Source of the DNA: Baffinella frigidus
Lineage: Eukaryota; Cryptophyceae; Cryptomonadales; Baffinellaceae
Direction of reading: 5' to 3'
Length of the DNA stretch: 12,211 nt
NCBI GenBank assembly: GCA_026770585.1
Contig: MU646471.1
Span: 57,248-69,458, forward strand
This document shows, one piece after another, positions 6,632 to 12,211 of this stretch. The notes under the pieces are model-generated. The model was given only the letters and a program-made list of their open reading frames with translations. It did not search any database and was not told the origin of the DNA. A program made the translations under genes and the position numbers. Within the stretch, counting starts at the first letter, position 1, and the number at the start of each line of letters is the position of its first letter.

Positions 6632-8831
6632 GTACGCCCCCACCGCCACGCCTGCCCTCTCTGCCGCAACCGCGGTTTGTGCAGGGTCAGCGAACCCCGC
6701 CAAGATACCGGGCGGGCGCCGTTCTCTCAGCAAGTGACTAGAGCAGGAGGAGGAGAAACTTCGCGGCGTGCGGTGGTTGTCGATGCGCCCTCAGCGCATA
6801 TCGCTCGCTACGAAGCGATTGACGTGTTCTCTCGTCATCAAATTTTCTGCCCCAGTCGAGTCCCACGCGCTGCTGTGCGTATCTTGCGAGCCACACCGTG
6901 CTGGCGCCACGTGTGCTGCTCTCTCTCTCGCTCTCCCGCGCGCGCTCTCTGTATGTATATATATATATATAATAAAAAAAAGATGCATGCGGCCAGCCCG
7001 CTCACCGCCCCCGAGCGTATCTCGAAAAGGTGAAAAACTCAGCGGCGATCCTGGTCTTGAGGGCAAAAGCTTGACCTCCCAACGATTGTGGGTACCTCAT
7101 TCATAGGCTAACGGCCTGAAAATGGGGTAGTTAGGCATACGGCATTGCCTAGGATCTCCTACCGTAGGCCGAGGGATCCTAGGACCAAAAAGTCTCGTCC
7201 TACGGTAGGAGGTCCTAGGCAATGCCGTAGGCCTAACTACCCCATTTTCAAGCCGTTACCCTAGTAGATTGTGGGTACCTCATGGAGAGGGTTCTCCTCC
7301 CAACGATTTTCGGAACCTTGTGCAGGCATGCGCGCTTGATAGGCAGAGGTCACACGAGAGAGAAGATAATCTCGAGGGACCTACCCAGAGTCGTATATCA
7401 CCGAGTATACAACGTATACGAAGATGACGTTGTGCGGTACCTGTTGGCAGGTATGCACTCTCAACGAAGTGCAGTGGAGTGTTTCAGGGACCACGGCGCA
7501 GCTCTCTGTGCTCCATCACCCAATATAAACCATATCCATTTCTTCATCTGAAGGAGGGGTGTCTGGTGGCAGGTATGCGATCAACGTGCTCCATCGTCCA
7601 ATATTTACAATACCATTTTCTTGATCTGAAGGAGGGGAGTTGGTGGCACATTCCACACATGAAATCCAAAGATGATCGGCACCTCGTGGCATGTATGGAA
7701 TCTTGACGATGTTAGGTCAACTGGTGGCAGGTATGCGCTCAACGTGCTCCATCGCCCAATATAAACAAGATCCTTTTCTTGATCTGAAGGAGGGGTGCCT
7801 GTTGGCAGGTATGCGCTCAACGTGCAGTACAACCTGTACAACAAGAAGATCCTCAACATCTTCCCCTACCCGTACACCACCGCCCTGGTACGCCCCCTGC
7901 CCAGCAGCGGCACCGTGCGTCGACGCCAGTGAGCGCGAGAGAGAGAGAAAGACAGAGAGCGAAAAGGAGGGAGCACACCCCTCCCAGGCAGAGGGAGAGA
8001 GGGAGAGAGGGAGAGAGGAAGAGAGGGAGAGAGGGAGAGAGGGAGAGAGACAGCCCCTCGGAGCTTTGCGTGGGATTCGGAATTGAAGGCTCAGAGCCTG
8101 TCGGTCGGTGGCTGCGAACTTCGACCAAAACGGACCCCGCACTATCTTAACCCCTAAACCCTAAACCCTAAACCCCAAACCCAAACCCTAAACCCTAAAC
8201 CTAAGCCCCTAACCCCTAATCCCTAACCCCTAAACCCCAAACCCTAAACCCTAACCCCCAAACCCTACACGACAGATCCAGCTGGCATCCGGGCTGCTGT
8301 ACGTGATCCCCGTGTGGACGCTCGGCATCGCGGGCCGCAAGTTCCCCACTGGCTGGAAGGTAACTACCTCTCACGCCCGGTTCACACTCACACGCGTGAA
8401 TAAATGCCCATCCATGATCGCCATCTCTGCACCCCCGTAGGAAATCCCTAGCGACCTAGCGATTTGCTACCGCACGGCCCGAAAACAAGTTCCCACGGGC
8501 GGGAAGGTGCTCGCCCGCTCCCGAAATGTTTGACCCAATGTAACGACCCGTTGCCGAAGGGTTTCATGTTGGTAACCATCCTCGCTCATTCCCCAAGGGT
8601 TTCAAGGCAACCATCCAAATCGCCCGGTTCACACGCGCACCTGGAAACGCGATGCCCGCTGGCGTTGTTCCTTAAGGGTTTCAAGGTAAAGGCTCGTTCC
8701 CCAAGGGAACGAGCAAGGTACTACCATACATGTATGCACACAATTTGCGGAGGCACCATTTCCGACTCAACTGCAGGGCACACGCACACGCTCACTCTCA
8801 CGAAAAACCACACTCACACGCACGCACACAC

Positions 8832-8872
<41 letters not shown>

Positions 8873-11800
8873 CACACACGGCGGGCTGACGCACTCTCCC
8901 CCACCTCTCCACATGTGGGGCAGATGGCATCACTCACGGCGGGGTCGCGCACACGAACACGCACACACGCACCCGGGGAGGCGCACGCTGCGCGACCTCA
9001 ACGTGAAACCCGAAACCCGAAACACAGGTGGGGCAGATGGCGACACTCGCGGCGTTCCACGGCGGCGGGCACTTCGCGACCGTCATGTGCCTCGGCGCTG
9101 GTCTGCCCCACCCCCCGTGAAGCCCCCTTGAAGCCCCCCTGAAGCCCCCTTGAAGCCCCCGTGAAGCCCCCTTGAAGCCCCCGTGAAGCCCCCTTGAAGC
9201 CCCCCGTGAAGCCCCCTTGAAGCCCCAAAGCTAGGGGCTAGGGCGCCGGTCTGCCCTACCCCCTAGCTCTGCCTGAGTTGATATGGTCTCCTCAAAATAT
9301 GGGGATCGGAAGTTGGTTGTGCTTGACCCCCTTTCGTGTTGTGCGAACCGCACATGATCGCCACAAACCCTAATGCCCGGCCGGGCCCCTAGCGCTGCCT
9401 GAGTTAATCCGGTCTCCTCAAAATGAGGACATCGGACGTTGGTTCCTGTAGTGTGGGTCAAATTCGTGAACTGTTGGTGAGAAAACGACCAGTCGATCTG
9501 TCGACCGAGGCAGAGCTTGACCCCCCTTTCCCGCCGCCCCCGCGAGCGCTGATCGGGATGCTTAAACCCTACACCCAAAACTCTATAAACTCTAAACCCA
9601 GAACCATGCACCCTCAACCCCAAACCCTAAACCCTAAACCCTAAACCCCAAACCCCAAAACCCCAAACCCCAAACCCCAAACCCCAGAACCCTAAACCCT
9701 AATCCCCCCCGGCAGGCTCGGTGGCGTTCGCGAACGTCGTCAAGGCCGGCGAGCCGATCTGTTCGGTGAAATCCTAAACCTGAAAACCGAAACCCTAAAC
9801 CCTCAACCCTAAACTTGAAGACCTAAGCCCTAAACCCTAAACCCTGAACCCGAACCCCTAAACCTGAAACCTGAAACCCTAAACCCTAAACCCTAAACCC
9901 CAAACCCTAAACCCCAAACCCCAAACCCCAAACCCTAAACCCTGAACCCTAAACCCTAAACCCTAAACCCTAACCCAGGTGCTGATGGGCGTGATCATGC
10001 TCGGCGCGTACCCCAAGCTGCTGGAGGTGGGTGCGCTGGTGCCCATCATCGCCGGCGTCATGATCGCCTCGATGGCCGAGCCCGAGTTCTCCAACTTCGC
10101 CTTCGCGTAAACCCCATACCCTAAACTCTAAACCCTAAACCCTAAACCCTAAACCCTAGACCCTGAACTCTGAACCATCCCCACCAATCCCAACCGCGGC
10201 CTTTCATGTACTGTTCTTTTGCTATCCCAACCGGCCCGAACTGTTGTATGCTTTTCGCTGGAAAGATATCATCTTCGCTCCCAGCATGGTTGCATCTGAA
10301 GATCTCATCGGGCCCCTTACTACAATGTAGCTCAGATTCAGGGGAGGGGGGCGTTGGCCATTCTGTACTTGTATGGCGTATAATGTCTTCGATGTGTATC
10401 GTAAATGGCTTCGAGGACGGCGGCTGGGATAAGTTTTGTTCAAAGACGCGAGTAGATCGGTGTTGCGCGTCGTTGTATAGATATAGATAGATAGATAGAT
10501 AGAGAGATGGTCGTATGCACCTGGAGCCTTGAAGAAAGGGGGTGCGGGGGGTGTAAAGCGGGGAACGGTTGTGTGAAGTGGCGAGACAGTGTGGCACACT
10601 GTTCGACGGAGTCGCGGTTCAGAGAGGGGAAGCGAGGTTTGGCACCCCTCGGTAACAAGGGGAATGTGGGATTTTGTAAAGTGCTAGGGGAATGCGGGAT
10701 TTTGTCAAGTGCTGTCCGCGACCCCTGAACCCGAAACGCTACAACAGGACTAAACGTACAACTGTACAACTGACTATACAACTCTACAACTCCCTCTACA
10801 AAACTACAAGTGACTCTACAACTCTATAACTGACTGTACAACTGACTGTACAACTCTACAACTAACGGTAAAACTATATAACTCACTTTACACCGGTAAA
10901 ACAGGACGGCGATGCTCTCGAACTTCCTGTTCGCGGCGCGCGGCGTCCTCGGCAAGAAGATCATGGACGGCTCCGTTAAGATCTCCGGTCACTCCCCACA
11001 CCCCTCCAAAGTCAACTTGTTAACATTCGTGGACCGCGTATCATAACTCATGGACGGCTCCGTTAAGATCTCCGGTACCAAACTCTCAACACTAAACACT
11101 AAACACTGAACCCTAGGCTCCGTTAAGATCTCCGGTCACTCCCCACACCCCTCCCTGAACCCTAAACCGTAACCTCTGGCGGCATACGACACGTCAAATC
11201 CTGAACCCTGAACCCTGAACCCTGAACCCTGAACCCTGAACCCTGAATCCTAAACCCTAAACCCTAATCCCTAAATCCTGCACCTGAAACCCGAAACCCG
11301 AAACCCTAAACACTGCTCCCTGAACCCTAGACCCGAAACCCGAAACCCGAAACCCGAAACGCAGGCGCGGACACTTTCGCCATCAACACGCTCTTCGCGA
11401 TGGTCATCATGGCCCCGGTGACCTGCCCCCGAAACCCGAGACCCGAAACCCGAAACCCGAAACCCGAAACCCTGAACACGAAACCCGAGACCCGAGACAC
11501 GAAACCCAAAACCCGAGACCCGAGACCCAAAACCCGAAACCCTGAACCCGAAATCCGAGATCCGAAACCCGAAACCCTGAACCCTAAACCCTGAACCCTA
11601 AACCCTAAACCCTAAACCCTAAACCCTAAACCCCAAACCCTAAACCCTGAACCCTGAACCCTGAACCCGAAACCCGAACCCAGGTGACCTACTACATGGA
11701 GGGAGCGACCGTCCAGGCCGGCTTCAACAAGTCTCCTTCCCACCCACCCCCCTCTAATCCTACACCCTGCACCCTACACCCTACACCCTGCACCCTACAC

Positions 11801-12211
11801 CCTGCACCCTACACCCCAAACCCTACACCCCAAACCCTACACCCCAAACCCTACACCCTGAACCCCAAACCTCAAACCCAAAACCCCAAACCCAAACCCC
11901 CAAACGCGCGGCAGGCTGTGCACGGGCACGGGGTGCTGACAGATGCTGACAGAGTGCGGACTGTCAGCGCTGGCACGCGGTTTGGGGTTTGGGGTTCACA
12001 ACCTGCGCGTGGCAGGTTGAGTTGTATCGCTGGGTGCTGACAGAGCGTGGGCGCGGCAGGCTGTGCATTGGGGGTGTTGGCAGTGATGACAGCGGGTGAG
12101 GCTAGGGTGTTGACAGAGCGCGCGCGTGGCAGGGTGTGTTGCTTCGCGAGGTGTTGACATTGGTGAGTGTGGCAGGCTGTGCACTGGCACGGGCGACGTG
12201 GACGCCATGGC
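6594..12211 (+). CDS. Triose-phosphate/phosphate translocator-family protein, ten exons, 3' end beyond window
   Basis: Model: join(6594..6631, 7809..7887, 8276..8359, 9028..9100, 9716..9765, 9979..10106, 10905..10987, 11365..11417, 11684..11730, 12176..>12211), about 223 residues. Every junction is GT-AG and the phases agree throughout. Recognisable family blocks appear in order: YALNVQYNLYNKK with FPYPY (first helix and loop), FHGGGHFATVM, SVAFANVVKAGEPICSV, VPIIAGVMIASMAEPEF, ATAMLSNFLFAARGVLGKK, then YYMEGATVQAGFN. These match plastid phosphate translocators of the drug/metabolite transporter superfamily (ten helices), which exchange triose phosphate, PEP or hexose phosphate for phosphate across plastid envelope membranes. 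The lysines in NKK and VVKAGEP are the type known to contact phosphate; the C-terminal Lys-Arg region lies past the window edge. Substrate specificity cannot be called. The N terminus is not settled (see 6129-6158). Confidence 0.88.
6632..7105. other. 5' part of long translocator intron
   Basis: No supported exon. Contains CT-rich DNA and a (TA)n tract followed by an A-run at 6952-6980. Frames on both strands are short. Confidence 0.5.
7106..7261. mobile_element. MITE-like element, copy 3
   Basis: Same 156-bp element in the first long intron of the translocator, starting GGCTAACGGCCTG and ending CAAGCCGTTACCC, flanked by TA on both sides (possible target duplication). Outside it, ATTGTGGGTACCTCAT occurs on both sides (7085-7100 and 7267-7282). 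Confidence 0.85.
7441..7808 (+). repeat. Tandem copies of exon start and 3' intron end (about 78-bp unit)
   Basis: GGCAGGTATGC followed by (A/G)(A/C)TCAACG occurs at 7446, 7569 and 7727, and once more as the real exon start at 7804. A linking sequence GTGCTCCATC, CCCAATATAAAC, TTGATCTGAAGGAGGGG recurs between them. Confidence 0.88.
7809..7887 (+). CDS. Translocator exon: NKK / FPYPY block
   Basis: Acceptor gttggcag|G, then YALNVQYNLYNKK, ILNIFPYPYTTAL, donor CTG|GTACGC in phase 0. This is the most diagnostic segment of the phosphate-translocator family. Partial copies of its 5' edge lie upstream in the intron at 7441-7474, 7561-7590 and 7721-7750. Confidence 0.92.
7926..8052. repeat. (GA)n / GGGAGA array
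   Basis: GAGAGAAAG and GGGAGAGA units in the translocator intron 7888-8275, purine-rich on the sense strand as in the minus gene's intron. Confidence 0.93.
8149..8270 (+). repeat. Telomere-like array in translocator intron
   Basis: CCCTAAA, CCCCAAA and CCCTAAC units run to within a few bases of the acceptor at 8275. Sense-strand C-rich. Confidence 0.9.
8276..8359 (+). CDS. Translocator exon: second helix (IQLASGLLYVIPVW)
   Basis: Acceptor cacgacag, 28 codons starting IQLASGLLYVIPVWTLGI and ending RKFPTGWK, donor AAG|GTAACT in phase 0. The hydrophobic helix followed by a basic loop matches the family. Joining directly to the exon at 9028 leaves the loop only about two residues shorter than usual, so no extra exon is needed between them. 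Confidence 0.88.
8776..8992. repeat. (CA)n microsatellite, interrupted
   Basis: CACACA/CACGCA repeats from 8776 to 8880 and again at 8949-8972, in the intron before the exon at 9028. A partial copy of that exon's start lies between them. Confidence 0.9.
9028..9100 (+). CDS. Translocator exon: FHGGGHFATVM helix
   Basis: Acceptor aacacag, then VGQMATLAAFHGGGHFATVM and CLGA, ending with one base of a Gly codon before donor G|GTCTGC. An alternative in-phase acceptor at 9036 (ggggcag) would drop VGQ. The helix corresponds to the family pattern LPxALFHxxGHxxxxxSLGAG. Confidence 0.88.
9112..9228. repeat. GAAGCCCCC(C/T)T tandem repeat
   Basis: About ten alternating units GAAGCCCCCTT and GAAGCCCCCGT directly after the donor at 9101. 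Confidence 0.92.
9258..9450. repeat. Two diverged copies of a 65-bp sequence
   Basis: CCTAGCTCTGCCTGAGTT at 9262 and CCTAGCGCTGCCTGAGTT at 9388 begin two related segments, each continuing GGTCTCCTCAAAAT...ATCGGA(A/C)GTTGGTT. Both lie in the intron 9101-9715. Confidence 0.75.
9560..9706 (+). repeat. Telomere-like array in translocator intron
   Basis: CCCTAAA and CCCCAAA units occupy the 3' end of the intron before the exon at 9716. Sense-strand C-rich, grading upstream into degenerate forms (acacccaaaactctataaac). Confidence 0.88.
9716..9765 (+). CDS. Translocator exon: VVKAGEP signature
   Basis: Acceptor cccggcag, then GC completing Gly, then SVAFANVVKAGEPICS and donor TCG|GTGAAA in phase 0. 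It matches the conserved VSFTxxIKxxEPxFSV block, including the substrate-site lysine and Glu-Pro. Confidence 0.9.
9772..9976 (+). repeat. Intron made almost entirely of telomere-like repeat
   Basis: The 213-nt intron 9766-9978 consists of CCCTAAA-type units from just after the donor (gtgaaatcctaaacc) to the acceptor itself (cctaacccag), so the array supplies both the body and the 3' splice site. Confidence 0.92.
9979..10106 (+). CDS. Translocator exon: LVPIIAGVMIAS helix
   Basis: Acceptor cctaacccag formed by the end of the telomere-like array, then VLMGVIMLGAYPKLLEVGA, LVPIIAGVMIASMAEPEF and SNFAF, ending with two bases at donor GC|GTAAAC. Reading on would meet TAA at once, but the split codon GC+G with 10905 restores the family pattern, so this is a donor rather than the end of the protein. 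It corresponds to LPIVGGVALASxxELSFxxxGF. Confidence 0.92.
10108..10176 (+). repeat. Telomere-like array directly after donor
   Basis: The donor GC|GTAAAC runs straight into CCCTAAA units; the intron start and the array are continuous. Confidence 0.88.
10177..10737. other. Non-repetitive interior of intron 10107-10904
   Basis: Unlike neighbouring introns this stretch is ordinary-complexity DNA, with a GATA microsatellite at 10481-10503 and the 28-bp duplication. Short frames exist on both strands (up to 151 codons) but show no family resemblance or exon-like codon use. It may be an old insertion; I see no gene. Confidence 0.5.
10659..10714. repeat. 28-bp tandem duplication
   Basis: GGGGAATG(T/C)GGGATTTTGT(A/C)AAGTGCT(A/G) occurs twice head to tail. 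It lies in the non-repeat part of the intron 10107-10904. Confidence 0.9.
10738..10890. repeat. Degenerate ACTCTACAACTGACTGTACA repeat
   Basis: Repeats of short units such as ACAACTGACTGTAC and ACTCTACAACT run up to the acceptor of the exon at 10905; contains many CTGAC and CTAAC branch-point-like strings. Confidence 0.85.
10905..10987 (+). CDS. Translocator exon: ATAMLSNFLFAARGVLGKK
   Basis: Acceptor ggtaaaacag, then G completing Ala, then TAMLSNFLFAARGVLGKK and IMDGSVKIS plus one base before donor G|GTCACT. Matches the family block SAMxSNxxFxxRxxxSKK. The 3' edge is repeated twice downstream with its donor (11048-11076, 11116-11154). Confidence 0.9.
11083..11345 (+). repeat. Telomere-like and CCCTGAA array
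   Basis: CCCTAAA, CCCTGAA and CCCGAAA units, interrupted at 11116-11154 by a copy of the preceding exon edge. Fills most of the intron before the exon at 11365. Confidence 0.88.
11365..11417 (+). CDS. Translocator exon: ADTFAINTLFAMVIMAP
   Basis: Acceptor aaacgcag, GC completing Gly, then 17 codons ADTFAINTLFAMVIMAP and donor CCG|GTGACC in phase 0. It is a hydrophobic segment where the family has its penultimate helices. The donor lies inside an exact 8-bp repeat shared with the next exon start. Confidence 0.85.
11428..11680 (+). repeat. CCCGAAA / CCCTAAA array
   Basis: Starts as CCCGAAA, CCCGAGA and CCCAAAA units, then becomes clean CCCTAAA and CCCTGAA, ending at the acceptor cgaacccag. 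Nearly the whole intron is array. Confidence 0.9.
11684..11730 (+). CDS. Translocator exon: YYMEGATVQAGFN
   Basis: Acceptor cgaacccag, then VTYYMEGATVQAGFN and AA, donor AA|GTCTCC. Corresponds to the family pattern P-x-x-x-x-E-G-(9)-G-F. Completed with G from the next exon, the split codon reads Lys. Confidence 0.85.
11755..11905 (+). repeat. CCCTGCA / CCCTACA / CCCCAAA array
   Basis: Seven-base units drifting from CCCTACA and CCCTGCA to CCCCAAA; same sense-strand C-rich orientation. Confidence 0.88.
11910..12175 (+). repeat. Tandem copies of last exon start with CTGACA
   Basis: GGCAGGCTGTGCACGGGCAC at 11910, and GGCAGGCTGTGCA or GGCAGGGTGTG variants at 12055 and 12129, precede the exon at 12176. 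Each is followed by GGTG(C/T)TGACA, which resembles a branch point for the next copy. Confidence 0.8.
12176..12211 (+). CDS. Translocator exon, cut by window edge
   Basis: Acceptor gagtgtggcag, then G completing Lys and LCTGTGDVDAM, open to the edge. Earlier look-alike acceptors at 11910, 12055 and 12129 either meet a stop quickly or diverge, so the last copy is the best exon. The short peptide alone is not diagnostic. Confidence 0.55.

Noticed and set aside
6406-6669. Minus-strand gene opposite the first translocator exon
   Set aside because: Arg/Gly/Pro-rich shadow; the plus strand has a good acceptor, hydrophobic helix and matching phase.
8730-9131. Small exon candidate with LRDLN at 8988-9002
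   Set aside because: No acceptor gives the right phase, and the exons on either side join in phase with near-normal loop length.
9112-9228. CRISPR array
   Set aside because: Units of 11 bp with no unique spacers, inside a eukaryotic intron.
10079-10111. Stop codon ending the translocator at TAA (10109)
   Set aside because: The donor GC|GTAAAC with the exon at 10905 restores the family sequence in phase and the protein would otherwise be missing its last helices.
10142-10597. Minus-strand frames in the translocator intron
   Set aside because: Composition and sequence show no protein-like features; they overlap a GATA repeat and telomere-like DNA.

Overview
This window reads as nuclear DNA of a photosynthetic protist (an alga). 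The evidence is split genes with phase-consistent GT-AG exons, GC-rich exons with a strong preference for G or C at third positions, a plastid-type triose-phosphate translocator, and long arrays of plant/alga-type telomere-like repeat (CCCTAAA) inside introns. I cannot name the lineage. Most long open frames here are intron or antisense shadows; the real coding sequence lies in short exons.

Two divergent, multi-exon genes share an upstream region at about 5455-6128. On the minus strand, 5454 down to 21 (continuing off the left edge) holds a seven-exon model for a largely disordered protein of unknown function. It has a KEN box, a CDK-type TPSR site and two IDLT-type SUMO-interacting-like motifs, and an E2F-like site lies about 200 bp upstream of its start. 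On the plus strand, from 6594 (perhaps 6129) to beyond the right edge, ten exons encode a sugar-phosphate/phosphate translocator of the TPT/PPT/GPT family. All its splice phases agree.

The introns are the unusual part. They hold (1) telomere-like arrays, nearly all with the C-rich CCCTAAA strand on the sense strand of whichever gene they sit in; (2) partial tandem copies of the adjoining exon edge, often with its splice site, at about nine exon boundaries in both genes; (3) three copies of a 156-bp palindromic MITE-like element and four other palindromes; and (4) GA/CT, CA and other tandem repeats. Together these suggest intron growth by repeated duplication of exon-intron junctions plus repeat insertion.

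Layout from left to right: 1-110 last visible minus exon; 111-1270 intron with exon-edge copies and a palindrome; 1271-1360 exon 6; 1361-1973 GA/CT and telomere-like intron; 1974-2082 exon 5; 2083-3073 intron with three palindromes; 3074-3576 exon 4; 3577-4705 intron with two MITE copies; 4706-5454 exons 3 to 1; 5455-6128 divergent upstream region; 6129-7808 start of the plus gene and a long intron with the third MITE copy; 7809-12211 translocator exons between repeat-filled introns. I see no rRNA, tRNA or CRISPR.
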